A stretch of DNA of 64,000 nucleotides from Bradyrhizobium sp. 141 (GTDB taxonomy: Bacteria > Pseudomonadota > Alphaproteobacteria > Rhizobiales > Xanthobacteraceae), in NCBI RefSeq assembly GCF_023074055.1, contig NZ_JADPKR010000026.1, forward strand, positions 248,001 to 312,000. Reading direction: 5' to 3'. Positions 41,878 to 50,826 of this stretch are shown one piece after another (position 1 is the stretch's first letter; each line of letters starts with the position of its first letter). The notes under the pieces are model-generated. The model did no database searches. It saw nothing but the letters and a program-made list of their open reading frames with translations, and was not told the DNA's origin. A program made the translations under genes and the position numbers.

Positions 41878-42831
41878 ATGGAACTGCGGAAGATCATACG
41901 GACGGACATTGCGGCGTCGGCAATCGCGCATCTGACGCTGGTGGCGCTGATCATCGTGATCAGCGAGGTCCATCCGTTTCACGCCGCGCCGCCCGAGACT
42001 GTTACCGTCGACATCGTCACGCCGGAGCAGGTGAAGGAGGAGATCAAGGAGCAGGAGACGAGGGAGGCGGCCAAGGAGAAAGTGCCGGAGCCGCCGCCCG
42101 ATCTGAAGCTGCCGAAGCTTGATTTCACCGACAAGTCCGAAGCGGCGGGCAAGCCTGCGGCCAAGCAGCAGGCAGCGGCACCATCGCCGCAGCAAACGCC
42201 AGTTGAACCGCAGCAGAAGCAGCCGCCGCCGCAACCCTCGTCGGCGCCGAAGCAGCGTGAGGCCAACGTGCAGCCGCAGCCTGAACAGCCGCAGCCCTCG
42301 CAACAGCCGCCGCCGCAACCGCAGCAACCGCCGGCCCAGCCAATGCAGCAGCCATCGATGCAACCGCCGCCACAGGCCGCGCCGCCGCCGGCCTATCAGG
42401 CTCCGCAGCCTGACGTCACCGTCAAATACGGCGTCATGCTGGGTCTGCCGCCTGAATTGCCGCCGCAGCCGCCGAAAGACGCCCCCAAGGACGATGGCGG
42501 CGATGCCAAGGATTCGATCGCAGCCAAGCTGCCGGCTGAAATCATCGCCGCGCTTCGCAGCCACTTGCGGAGCTGTGCGAAATTGCCGGCCGGACTTGCG
42601 CCGACCGACAACGTTCACATCAAGCTGCGCACGGTGTTCGCCACCGACGGCACGCTGGCGCGCGAGCCGATCCTGCTCGAGGCCCCGCCGTCCACAAAAG
42701 GGGTGACCCTCGTGAAGTCCGCAATGAGCGCGCTTCAGAATTGTCAGCCCTACAAGATGCTGCCAGCCAATCTGTACGAGGAATGGAAGGTGCTGGACCT
42801 GTCGTTCAGCCCGCGGGATTTCGGCGGGTAG
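41878..42831 (+). CDS. TolA-like cell envelope protein
   Basis: A 317-residue protein with one N-terminal membrane helix (IAHLTLVALIIVISEV), a long proline/glutamine-rich spacer (about 70-185) and a compact C-terminal domain with three cysteines (LRSCAKLP, ALQNCQPYKMLP). The topology matches TolA/TonB periplasm-spanning proteins. No tolQRB or exbBD genes are adjacent, so its partner complex is unknown. Confidence 0.72.
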   Translation: MELRKIIRTDIAASAIAHLTLVALIIVISEVHPFHAAPPETVTVDIVTPEQVKEEIKEQETREAAKEKVPEPPPDLKLPKLDFTDKSEAAGKPAAKQQAAAPSPQQTPVEPQQKQPPPQPSSAPKQREANVQPQPEQPQPSQQPPPQPQQPPAQPMQQPSMQPPPQAAPPPAYQAPQPDVTVKYGVMLGLPPELPPQPPKDAPKDDGGDAKDSIAAKLPAEIIAALRSHLRSCAKLPAGLAPTDNVHIKLRTVFATDGTLAREPILLEAPPSTKGVTLVKSAMSALQNCQPYKMLPANLYEEWKVLDLSFSPRDFGG

Positions 42832-42845
42832 CTCGGGTAGCTCTT

Positions 42846-42958
42846 GTAGCCCGGGTGAGCGCAGCGATACCCGGGACACCACTCGCAAAGATCCCGGATG
42901 TCGCGGAGCCTGTCATCGGGCGGCGCGTCGCGCCGACCCGTTGGCTCATCCGGGCTAC
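42846..42958. repeat. Interspersed palindromic repeat, family C
   Basis: Bounded by GTAGCCCGGGTGAGC and GCTCATCCGGGCTAC, with inner GATACCCGGG and ATCCCGGATG sequences and a GGCGCGTCGCGCC palindrome. I recognise it as another common Bradyrhizobium element. It begins 14 bases after the TolA-like stop. Confidence 0.78.
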
Positions 42959-43057
42959 GCGATCGCGCCTGTGTCGCCCCGCTGTTAATCCAGCCGCGCA
43001 AAAATATTCCACTTTACCGAAATTCGGTTTTGTCGTATGTGTCGTGCATCCCGGCTC

Positions 43058-43558
43058 ATCCAAGAGGGGCGATCTTGTGTCGTCACTGTCGCGAGCCGGG
43101 CTTGCGGTGGACGCGGCAGCGTCGGCATGAGAGGTGCGGGCAGGGCGGGTAGTCCCTGTGAGCCCGCAACCGCGTGCAGACGAGCGGCGCTGCTAGGTTC
43201 GTCTCGTCTGTAAGTTTCCGGCTTTGTCGACAGGGCTGGGAAAACTGCGGCGAAATGGCGGCCGTGCGTACGGCAAAACCGTGTGGTCCTGGCCGTCGTT
43301 GCTACGGTCAAGCTTTTCGCGAAGGTGCGAGCGAGCCCAACCGGGCAGACTGCATCATGCAATTTGCGGGGCGAGGGAGGCCAGAAGGAAAGTTCGGCTC
43401 CCGGGAGAGCACGGCATAAGCCGTCCGACCATCGCGCAGGGAAGGCCGAGTGATCGGCACCACCTGTATGCTGCTGTGCGGTTCTTTCTGCGTGTGCGTT
43501 TCGCGCAGCGGACCGCGGGTGCCAGTCGGCACCCGGCCTTCCCTGCGCCCTCTTGGAT
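43058..43558. repeat. 501-bp inverted-repeat-bounded element without coding capacity
   Basis: Perfect 11-base ends ATCCAAGAGGG (43058-43068) and CCCTCTTGGAT (43548-43558). Inside, perfect 15-base arms GCGCAGGGAAGGCCG (43434-43448) and CGGCCTTCCCTGCGC (43534-43548) bracket a further structured segment. No transposase or convincing reading frame is present; an open frame on the minus strand across it has the low-complexity look of noncoding sequence. I believe related sequence is widespread in Bradyrhizobium. Confidence 0.65.
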
Positions 43559-43677
43559 TTAGAGGGACGAAAGATGAAGCAAAGCTCGGGCGATTCAAGC
43601 CGCGAGGCTGAAGAGGCACGTCTGTGATTCAGATTGCGAACCGGAAGGGCGAAGCAGTTGCCACACACCCTGGCATC

Positions 43678-43766
43678 GTAGGGTGGGCAAAGCGAAGCGT
43701 GCCCACGACTTTGCGTATCGTCGTCGGACTCGTGGGCACGGCGCTTTGCGCCTTTGCCCACCCTAC
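43678..43766. repeat. Interspersed palindromic repeat, family B, copy 2
   Basis: Same outer arms as 1573-1664 (GTAGGGTGGGCAAAG and CTTTGCCCACCCTAC) with a different inner loop (CGTGCCCACGA / TCGTGGGCACG-like arms). It ends 29 bases before the DUF599 stop. Confidence 0.85.
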
Positions 43767-43794
43767 GGCACCGCGCCGCGTCGCAGAGCCGCGC

Positions 43795-44511
43795 TCAATG
43801 ACCGCGCTTTCCCATCTCCTCACCATCCACGCCCTCCGGCGCCATCGCCGCCCATGCGCTCGATGCAAACTGCCGTCGCCAGGTCACGATCACCACGGCT
43901 GCCGTGGTCACGAACAGCAGCCAGGGGCTGACGAACCAGCCGAGATAGCCGAGTGCGAAGAAGAAGGCGCGCTGGCCGCGGTTGAAGTGGCGGCCGGCGG
44001 ATTCGAACAGGCGCGAGGTGCGGATGACATGGGCTTCGGCCGCTGGTGTGTCGCGCTGGTCCGCGGGCGGCATGCCGCCGAACAGGATCGCGACGTAGTT
44101 GAACAGGCGGTAGGCCCAGGCGAACTTGAAAAAGGCATAGACGCAGATCAGCACGAGGCCGACGCATTTCAGCTCCCACATGGCCGGCGAGGTGCTGAGG
44201 TCGATCGGCAGCTTGCTCAAAATCGTGATGGCGTCGTTGGTGGCGTGCAGCAGCGCCAGCGCGCCGCCGAGCGCGAACAGGCTGGTGGAGGCGAAGAAGG
44301 CGGTGCCGTTCTGAAGCGAGGCCATGATCTGCATGTCGACCATGCGGGTGTCGCGATCGAGCAGGCGGCGCACCCAGACCTCGCGATAGCGGTTCATGCG
44401 CGCCGACAGGCTGTCGCGGCCATAGGCCGAATGCTCCAGCGTCAGCGCATAGACCAGCCATTCGATGATGAAGAAGCCGACGGCGGTGATGTCGACCCAA
44501 TGCCTGCTCAT
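43795..44511 (-). CDS. DUF599-family membrane protein
   Basis: A 238-residue protein with four hydrophobic segments; start set at ATG 44511 (MSRHWVDITAVGFFIIEWLV, shown in part) behind GGAGACAG. The conserved DUF599 pattern includes RMVDMQIMASLQNGTAFFAS and FKFAWAYRLFNYVAILFG. These are inner-membrane proteins of unknown function found throughout alphaproteobacteria. Confidence 0.85.
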   Translation of the reverse strand: MSRHWVDITAVGFFIIEWLVYALTLEHSAYGRDSLSARMNRYREVWVRRLLDRDTRMVDMQIMASLQNGTAFFASTSLFALGGALALLHATNDAITILSKLPIDLSTSPAMWELKCVGLVLICVYAFFKFAWAYRLFNYVAILFGGMPPADQRDTPAAEAHVIRTSRLFESAGRHFNRGQRAFFFALGYLGWFVSPWLLFVTTAAVVIVTWRRQFASSAWAAMAPEGVDGEEMGKRGH

Positions 44512-44635
44512 GTCTGTCTCCTGGCGCGGACCGCAACGATTGCCACGCATGGCGAGACGCAGCAATGATTGATTGGCGGCAGGCGATGGCGTTAAAAGCG
44601 GCTCGATCTAGGACGTCTCGGGAAGGACTGATGAC

Positions 44636-45298
44636 ATGGCTGCGCTGAAACTTGCGATCGGCAACAAGAACTACTCGTCATGGTCGATGCGGCCCTGGCT
44701 CGCGCTTCGCGCCAACGACATCCCGTTCGTGGAGACGCTCATCCCGCTCTACACCGACAATCCCGCGGACAAGGAGCAGATCCTGTCCTTCAGCCGCGCC
44801 GGCAAGGTGCCGGTGCTGGTCGACGGCGACGTCACGGTGTGGGATTCGCTCGCCATCATCGAATACATCGCCGAGCGCTATCCGGAAGCGAAGCTGTGGC
44901 CGGACGACGTCACCGCGCGCGCGTATGCCCGATCGGTGTGCGCCGAGATGCATTCCGGATTCGTCGCTCTGCGCAACGAATGCGGCATGAACCTGCATCG
45001 GCCGATCCGTCCCGTGGCGCTGTCGGCGGACGCCAAGGCCAACATCGCCCGCATCGAAGAGATCTGGCGCGAGTGCCGCACGCGCCATGGTGCCAAGGGT
45101 CCGTTCCTGTTCGGCCGCTTCGGTGCCGCGGACGCGATGTATGCGCCGGTCGTGCACCGCCTGCGCACCTACGCGATCGACGTCGCGCCGGACACCAAGG
45201 CCTACATGGAGACGATGATGGCGCTGCCGGCGTTCCAGGAATGGACCCGCGACGGGCTGGCCGAAACGCTCGTCATCGCCAAGTTCGAGGACGCCTGA
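44636..45298 (+). CDS. Glutathione S-transferase family protein
   Basis: A 220-residue GST. The N-terminal thioredoxin-like domain has the serine region NKNYSSWSMRPWL, the cis-proline motif GKVPVLVDG and WDSLAIIEYIAE. The C-terminal helical domain follows from about 90. It would conjugate or reduce substrates with glutathione. ATG 44636 is used; ATG 44631 is out of frame. Confidence 0.92.
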   Translation: MAALKLAIGNKNYSSWSMRPWLALRANDIPFVETLIPLYTDNPADKEQILSFSRAGKVPVLVDGDVTVWDSLAIIEYIAERYPEAKLWPDDVTARAYARSVCAEMHSGFVALRNECGMNLHRPIRPVALSADAKANIARIEEIWRECRTRHGAKGPFLFGRFGAADAMYAPVVHRLRTYAIDVAPDTKAYMETMMALPAFQEWTRDGLAETLVIAKFEDA

Positions 45299-45317
45299 TC
45301 GCCGGGTCCGATCGGGG

Positions 45318-45338
45318 CGGCCGGCCGCGTGCCGGCCG
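45318..45338. terminator. GC hairpin after the GST gene
   Basis: CGGCCGGC and GCCGGCCG pair around the loop CGCGT, 20 bases past the GST stop. No T-run follows. The remaining part of the 304-base gap to 45603 contains only a 39-codon ATG frame (45483-45602) without a ribosome binding site, which I do not call. Confidence 0.45.
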
Positions 45339-45602
45339 GCGGCGCTCATGGTCCGGCAATTGACCGGGGGCCACGGATCACCCGGGCTGCGACCGGCCTG
45401 CGACACGCCGCCTGAACGCGCGGCCCGGCTGGTATCATCCGGCCCGCCGGTTCCATCTCTATCACTCTGAAAAGACTGCCATATGTGCGTGTTTGCCATG
45501 CTGGCTTGGCGCTGGCCAAAACCGCCGGCCGCGTGCTATACAGCGCCTGGGTTTCTGGCCGGCCGTCGCAGTGGGACCATGGGCGAGGCAGGCGTTGTTT
45601 GA

Positions 45603-45806
45603 GTGGAGAGGGTGTTGAAGCACAAATTCCCGATTGGAACGCGCGTATTGTTCACGGCCAGCAACGTCGCGCGCCCCGCTGCCAGCGGCTCGTATGAGGT
45701 CATCCGTCTGCTGCCGACCGACGGCGACGATTGCCAGTACCGGATCAAGAGCTCGACCGAAGCCTTCGAACGCGTCGCCAAGGAAAGCCAGCTCGCGCTC
45801 TCCTGA
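45603..45806 (+). CDS. Small hypothetical protein (67 residues)
   Basis: The core FPIGTRVLFTASNVARPAASG followed by YEVIRLLPTDGDDCQYRIKS looks like a small beta-barrel; proteins of this kind are common short hypotheticals in Rhizobiales. The start is uncertain: GTG 45603 as given, or GTG 45612 or TTG 45615 nearer to GGAGAGGG. Function unknown. Confidence 0.65.
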   Translation: MERVLKHKFPIGTRVLFTASNVARPAASGSYEVIRLLPTDGDDCQYRIKSSTEAFERVAKESQLALS

Positions 45807-45962
45807 AGATCGACGCCATCAGCGCATTCGCGCCTCCTGCGGAATTGGTATCCTGCCGCCGTCAAAAGGCCCGCTTCACCTTCAAAAGGTGCGCCGGGGC
45901 AGTTGCCGACCCGCGGTGCTCGCTTGACCATTCGCTCTCTGCTCGCGTGAGGGACGTCGCGC

Positions 45963-46955
45963 ATGAACTGGGCATGGGCCACTTCGCTCGACCAAATCTG
46001 GCGCTCGCCGGCCTTTCCGATGTGGATGACGCTGGCCGCTGCCGGATTCTTCGGGTTGATTCTCGTGATCACGCTGCTGCGCGCCGATAGGTCGGTCGCC
46101 AATGGCGCGCTGACGGTGATCACGCTGCTGTCCATCGCGATCGCCGGAGCTGCCACCGTGCGCGTCTATGGACCGGCGGGGCAGGACGCCCCGACCGAAG
46201 CGCGTGCGCAAGGTGCGGTGATCGCAAGCCTGCCGGCGCTGTCGTGCCTCGACGATCTCGCCGGCGATGCGGTCGCCATCGGCTGCGAGAAGGCGCTGTT
46301 CGGTGCGCCGGATGCCGTGGCTGCGGCTGTCTCCTACACCGCGGCCCGGATCGACCGGCTGATGGCGCTCGGTGATGCCGCGACCGCCGACAAGAGCCTG
46401 ACGGCGGATTTGAAGGCGCTGCGCAAGGCGCTGGAGCACGATCGCTACGGCCTCGTCGCGCAGGTGCTCGTCGCGCGCGACGGCTGCACGCAGTTCGACT
46501 GCGCCGCGTTCCGCGCGCTGACGGACCAGCAGCAGGTCGCCGCCAACATGGATTCCCATCTCTACGACACGCTGGTCGCGCGCCATGTGCCGACCTGGAA
46601 CGCGCCTGCAGCGGTGCCGCCAATGCCGGCCACGGCGGCGCTTAGCGGGCTGCCGCCCTCGATGCCGACGGGCAAGCCGACCAGTGCGGAGTTCCCGAGC
46701 GCCTCGTCGACGCCGCCGGTGAGCATCATGAATCCGGAGCCTACGGCGACGACGCGGCAGGCGGCGCCCGCCGCAAACGCAACGGCAGCGCCGCGCGCGC
46801 CAGCGGCTGCCTCCGCACAAGCCGCGGCGCCTGCGGCACCACCGGCCGCGAAGAAGCCGCCGGCTCCCAAGGCTGCTCGCGCTCCCGCAGCACCGGTTCC
46901 GCTCGCTCCGCCGCCGGCCACGGCGGCCGCTCCCGCGGCTGCGGATAACGAGTAG
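45963..46955 (+). CDS. Hypothetical membrane protein with alanine/proline-rich tail
   Basis: A 330-residue protein with two N-terminal membrane helices (AAAGFFGLILVITLL, LTVITLLSIAIAGAATV), then a soluble helical domain (about 85-215) with four cysteines (LSCLDD, IGCEK, DGCTQFDC), then about 110 residues of alanine/proline-rich, likely disordered sequence. The middle domain would lie in the periplasm. I do not recognise the family. Confidence 0.72.
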   Translation: MNWAWATSLDQIWRSPAFPMWMTLAAAGFFGLILVITLLRADRSVANGALTVITLLSIAIAGAATVRVYGPAGQDAPTEARAQGAVIASLPALSCLDDLAGDAVAIGCEKALFGAPDAVAAAVSYTAARIDRLMALGDAATADKSLTADLKALRKALEHDRYGLVAQVLVARDGCTQFDCAAFRALTDQQQVAANMDSHLYDTLVARHVPTWNAPAAVPPMPATAALSGLPPSMPTGKPTSAEFPSASSTPPVSIMNPEPTATTRQAAPAANATAAPRAPAAASAQAAAPAAPPAAKKPPAPKAARAPAAPVPLAPPPATAAAPAAADNE

Positions 46956-46997
46956 ATCGGCATTCCAAATGCGGTGCTGCCCGGCTAATGCTTGGGC

Positions 46998-47438
46998 ATG
47001 CCGCTACATCTGATCAAGCTCGCCGTCGGCTGCGACTCCGTCAAGGAATTGAAGGAGTGGATCGCCGAACGGATGCAGACCGCCAAGAAGAAGGGTCTGC
47101 CGCAACATCACATCCACATCACGCGCATGGTGCCCAAGCGCGACGCCGAGATCCTCGCGGGCGGGTCGCTCTATTGGGTGATCAAGGGCGAGATCGCCGC
47201 CCGGGAAAAGATCATCGGCATCGAGCCGTTCCGCGACAAGGACGGCATCGGGCGTTGCCGCATCGTGATGCAGCCGAAGGTGATCTCGGTGTCGCCGCGG
47301 CCGATGCGCCCGTTCCAGGGCTGGCGCTATCTCACCGACGATTCCGTGCCGCCCGATCTCGGCAAGTCCGCCGCCGGCTCGATCGCGGCGATGCCGGAGC
47401 CGATGCGACGCGAGTTGCGCGATCTCGGGCTGCTCTAG
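46998..47438 (+). CDS. DUF1489-family protein
   Basis: A 146-residue protein beginning [15 protein letters not shown], typical of DUF1489 (conserved in alphaproteobacteria, function unknown). Other conserved parts are [12 protein letters not shown] and FQGWRYL. Its stop overlaps the convergent panC stop by four bases. Confidence 0.85.
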   Translation: MPLHLIKLAVGCDSVKELKEWIAERMQTAKKKGLPQHHIHITRMVPKRDAEILAGGSLYWVIKGEIAAREKIIGIEPFRDKDGIGRCRIVMQPKVISVSPRPMRPFQGWRYLTDDSVPPDLGKSAAGSIAAMPEPMRRELRDLGLL

Positions 47439-48286
47439 ACCGCGATATTATCGATCAGCCGGGTGTTGCCGAGCTTCGCCGCGACTAGGATCCGCAAGGG
47501 GCCGTCCTTGCGTGAGGTGATCTCGGCCAGCGTCTCGGCATGGCGGACTTCGAAATAGTCGAGCACGAAGCCGGCGGCCTTGATCATCTCGGCGCCGCCG
47601 GCCATCGCAGGCGCGATGGCATCGCCGGCCTTGATCCGCCGCGCGCTCGCTTTCATGGCACGGTAGAGGACGGTGGCGGTCTGCCGCTCCTCGGGCGACA
47701 GATAGACGTTGCGCGAGGACATCGCGAGCCCGTCGCGCTCGCGCACGGTGCGGGAGCCGACGACCTTCACGCCGAGGTCGAGATCGCGCGCCATCTGCGT
47801 CACCACCCGCAACTGCTGAAAGTCCTTTTCGCCGAAGATCGCAAAGTCCGCCCGGCACTGCGTGAACAGCTTGCCGACGACGGTGGCGACGCCGCCGAAG
47901 AAATGCGGGCGGAAGCGGTCCTCGAGGCCGGCGAGCGCCGGCCCATCCGGCACGATTCGGGTGGCGAAGCCGTCGGGATACATGGCCTTGACGTCCGGAT
48001 GCCAGACGACGTCGACGTCCTCGGCCGCGAGCTTGGCGATGTCGGCCTTCCAGGTGCGCGGATAGGCGCCGAAATCCTCGGTGGGGGCGAACTGGGTCGG
48101 GTTGACGAAAATCGAGACCACAACGCGGCTGGCGCGCCGTTTGGCGAGGCGCACGAGGGACACATGGCCGTCATGGAGGGCCCCCATGGTCGGGACCAGT
48201 GCGATCGTGGCCTTTCGCTTGCGAAGATTGTCGACGGCGCGGCGCAAGGTTGGGACCGTGCGGACGATCAGGGGGCTCGGTGACAT
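47435..48286 (-). CDS. panC: Pantothenate synthetase
   Basis: A 283-residue PanC that joins pantoate and beta-alanine with ATP in coenzyme A synthesis. Motifs: [11 protein letters not shown] (HIGH-type), [15 protein letters not shown] and [12 protein letters not shown] (KMSKS-like region). The start ATG 48286 ([15 protein letters not shown]) fits the family length; a longer upstream frame is not supported. No panB is adjacent. Confidence 0.95.
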   Translation of the reverse strand: MSPSPLIVRTVPTLRRAVDNLRKRKATIALVPTMGALHDGHVSLVRLAKRRASRVVVSIFVNPTQFAPTEDFGAYPRTWKADIAKLAAEDVDVVWHPDVKAMYPDGFATRIVPDGPALAGLEDRFRPHFFGGVATVVGKLFTQCRADFAIFGEKDFQQLRVVTQMARDLDLGVKVVGSRTVRERDGLAMSSRNVYLSPEERQTATVLYRAMKASARRIKAGDAIAPAMAGGAEMIKAAGFVLDYFEVRHAETLAEITSRKDGPLRILVAAKLGNTRLIDNIAV

Positions 48287-48570
48287 CAGGACTCGACAGG
48301 TTGGGAATCGGCGCGGCACGATCTGGCGCCCGGGGCGACTAACCTTAACAAGCAGGGATCGTGGACGCCATGCATGCGGATGCGGCACAGCATCCCGCGC
48401 AAGGCAGCGCACGACAGCGCGAGATTGTGGGCTGGATCACACACGAAAATTGGCGCCGCGATTCATGATGAAGCACGGCGCGATACGATTTGCATGACCT
48501 GTCACGCATTTCACTTGACCGCAGACGCGGCCAACTCGAAGATTATTCGTCAGGGGTATTGAGGATCGCC

Positions 48571-49494
48571 ATGCTTGTGCAGGCTAGCCAAGGCCAATCC
48601 GGCTCGGCGCACGTTGTCGTGCTCGGCAACGAGAAGGGCGGCTCCGGCAAATCGACCACCGCCCTGCACATCGCGGTTGCGCTCCTGAAGGCCGGACAGC
48701 GCGTCGCCACCATCGACCTCGACTGCCGTCAGCAGAGCTTTACCCACTACATCGGTAATCGTGCCGCCTGGGCGCGCCGCACCAAGCTCGACCTCGAGCT
48801 ACCGGTGCATCGCTGCATCAAGCTCGGCGAGACCATGCAGATCGCCGAGAACGAGAACTCCGAGTTCCAGCAGTTCATGGAGGCGGTCTCGGCAGTCGAG
48901 AGCAACTTCGACTTCATCGTCATCGATACGCCGGGCACCGATAGCTACCTCATGCGCCTCGCGCACTCGATGGCCGACACGCTGGTCACGCCGATCAACG
49001 ACAGCTTCCTCGATTTCGACGTGCTCGGTACCGTCGATCCGGCGAGCTACGCGGTGACGGGCGAGAGCCACTATGCCGAGATGGTGCGCGACGTCAGGCG
49101 CAAGCGCCGCCAGCTCGACGGTTCGACCACCGACTGGATCGTCGTGCGCAACCGCCTGTCGATGCTCGGCTCCCGCAACAAGCAGCTGGTCGCGGAGGGG
49201 TTGAAGGACCTGTCGCTGCGGCTCGGCTTCCGCTATGTCGACGGCTTCGCCGAACGCGTGGTCTATCGCGAATTTTTCCCGCGCGGCCTGACCGCCCTCG
49301 ACGAGATCGACGAGGCCACGCTCGGCATGCGGCCCAATCTCGGCCATCTCACCGCACGGGAAGAGGTGACGAGCCTGCTTCGCCAGCTCAAGCTGCCGCT
49401 CGACGAGCGCGGCCGCCGCCGCGCCGCCAACCGGGCCGAGTGGTTCAATCAGATCGACAAGCCGCTCGAAGTTCACGACATCCTGGGCGCCTGA
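48571..49494 (+). CDS. mipZ: MipZ/ParA-like division-site positioning ATPase
   Basis: A 307-residue ATPase with the deviant Walker A KGGSGKST (22-29), the Walker A' DLDCRQQS and Walker B FIVIDTPGTD. The long alphaproteobacterial insertions match MipZ, which forms a gradient from the ParB-bound poles and inhibits FtsZ. ATG 48571 follows GAGGATCGCC. The gap upstream to panC (284 bases) holds no gene; a GACTC (CcrM-type GANTC) site lies near 48290. Confidence 0.88.
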   Translation: MLVQASQGQSGSAHVVVLGNEKGGSGKSTTALHIAVALLKAGQRVATIDLDCRQQSFTHYIGNRAAWARRTKLDLELPVHRCIKLGETMQIAENENSEFQQFMEAVSAVESNFDFIVIDTPGTDSYLMRLAHSMADTLVTPINDSFLDFDVLGTVDPASYAVTGESHYAEMVRDVRRKRRQLDGSTTDWIVVRNRLSMLGSRNKQLVAEGLKDLSLRLGFRYVDGFAERVVYREFFPRGLTALDEIDEATLGMRPNLGHLTAREEVTSLLRQLKLPLDERGRRRAANRAEWFNQIDKPLEVHDILGA

Positions 49495-49530
49495 GCGGTA
49501 TATCGCTACTTTCGATCGATCAGAATGCTT

Positions 49531-49565
49531 GGTTCCCGCGGGAACCCTGGTCGCGTTCGGCCGTT
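49531..49565 (+). promoter_or_regulatory. Perfect EcfG-type promoter within a palindrome
   Basis: GGTTCCCG followed by its reverse complement CGGGAACC forms a perfect 16-base palindrome (49531-49546). Its GGAAC (49541-49545) is followed after exactly 16 bases by CGTT (49562-49565), the EcfG general-stress consensus. The next gene starts 268 bases downstream, so a long leader or a small RNA would result. The rest of the 338-base gap shows only an inverted TGTCAC/GTGACA pair near 49720. Confidence 0.55.
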
Positions 49566-49832
49566 TTCATCCCGCATTACCGTGAAATTGAACCCGATCG
49601 CCACTGGTTGCGTCCGATGGTCAGCTGCACCCTGACGTAGCTTGGGAATAGCGGGTGCCTAAAAAACGTGTGCGCCGCACAATGAAAGAGCTGCCGGTTC
49701 ACAATATTTGGCCTTCCTGTCACGCGCCTGTGACATATATTAGCGAATAGGCGACCAGGGGACGAAGAGCCCCGGAAGAACACGATTTTCAACAGGGATT
49801 CAGGCCGCAAGAGCCTGAGGCTGAGGACGAAA

Positions 49833-50693
49833 ATGAAGCGTGGAATTGCCGTTTTGGTTTCGGTCAGTGCCCTCTGCGGCATCGCCTATTTCACGGCGAG
49901 CAAGTGGGCGATCAAGCACGAGACCGTCACTTTCTACGACGCTTCGCGTGACAACCGTCCGGTGCCCGTGCAAATCGCGGTGCGACGCGACAAGGAAATG
50001 CAGGCCAATGCCGGCATGATCACGCTGCCGGTCGCAGTGATCAATCACGGCAATACCGTCAAGAACACCGAATACGGCTTCCTCGCCAACATCTTCGCTG
50101 CGCGCGGCTACATGGTCGTGAGCCCGCAGCACGATCTGCCGACCGATCCTCCGATGGTCACCAAGCCCGGTGAGCTCTATGTCGGCCGGCTGCCGCAGAT
50201 CCTGCGCGGCGTCGCCAACATTCATCTCGCCATGCAGGAGTTGAAGAAGGTTCAGCCCAACGCCGACTACGCCAGGGTGACGATGGTCGGCCACTCCATG
50301 GGCGGCGACATCACGATGTATTTCGCCAAGCAGTATCCGGATGAGGTCAAGAAGGTCGTCACGCTCGACAATTTGCGCGTGCCGTTCGTCACCGCGGGCA
50401 AGTTCAAGATCCTGTCGTTCCGTTCGCAGGATCCGCAGTTCAAGGCCGATGCGGGCGTGCTCCCGACCGACGAGGAATGCGAGAAGGCGGGTATCCAGGT
50501 CGTGAAGACCGAGTTTCAGCACAACGACATGCGCGACACCGGTCCGGATGTCGCCAAGAGCTCGATCCAGAGCATGCTCGACAAGTTCCTGAGCGCGACC
50601 GACAGCGAGATCGCGCCGGTCGACACGCAATCGTCGCCGCCCAACATCCTCGAGCCCGGCCCGGTCGCGCTGATGGCGCCCGCCAAGAGCTAA
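49833..50693 (+). CDS. Membrane-anchored or exported alpha/beta hydrolase
   Basis: A 286-residue protein with an N-terminal hydrophobic segment (IAVLVSVSALCGIAYF) and an alpha/beta hydrolase fold carrying the nucleophile elbow GHSMGG (S155). The oxyanion region is around AVINHGN, and a histidine in EFQHNDMRD could complete the triad. Substrate unknown. ATG 49833 is preceded by GAGGACGAAA. It is followed by a hairpin terminator. Confidence 0.83.
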   Translation: MKRGIAVLVSVSALCGIAYFTASKWAIKHETVTFYDASRDNRPVPVQIAVRRDKEMQANAGMITLPVAVINHGNTVKNTEYGFLANIFAARGYMVVSPQHDLPTDPPMVTKPGELYVGRLPQILRGVANIHLAMQELKKVQPNADYARVTMVGHSMGGDITMYFAKQYPDEVKKVVTLDNLRVPFVTAGKFKILSFRSQDPQFKADAGVLPTDEECEKAGIQVVKTEFQHNDMRDTGPDVAKSSIQSMLDKFLSATDSEIAPVDTQSSPPNILEPGPVALMAPAKS

Positions 50694-50735
50694 CATCGAG
50701 AGCCGACGCTCTCACCCCCGATTGTACTGATTTCC

Positions 50736-50769
50736 AAAGCCTCCGCCGGCCTCCGCCCGCGGAGGCTTT
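50736..50769 (+). terminator. Hairpin terminator after the alpha/beta hydrolase gene
   Basis: AAAGCCTCCGC (50736-50746) pairs perfectly with GCGGAGGCTTT (50759-50769) around a 12-base loop. Only three Ts follow the stem. It lies 42 bases after the stop. Confidence 0.7.
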
Positions 50770-50826
50770 GCACATTGACCGGGCTGCCCGCGCTGACCAC
50801 ATTAGCTGCTTACGCAGGGTCAAGCG

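Noticed and set aside
42985..43761. A 258-codon open frame on the minus strand through the repeat island
   Set aside because: It runs through two different palindromic elements, lacks a ribosome binding site and has no domain-like composition; it is treated as noncoding repeat sequence.
45483..45602. A 39-codon ATG frame directly before the small gene at 45603
   Set aside because: No ribosome binding site, no hydrophobic or domain pattern, and a composition like intergenic sequence.
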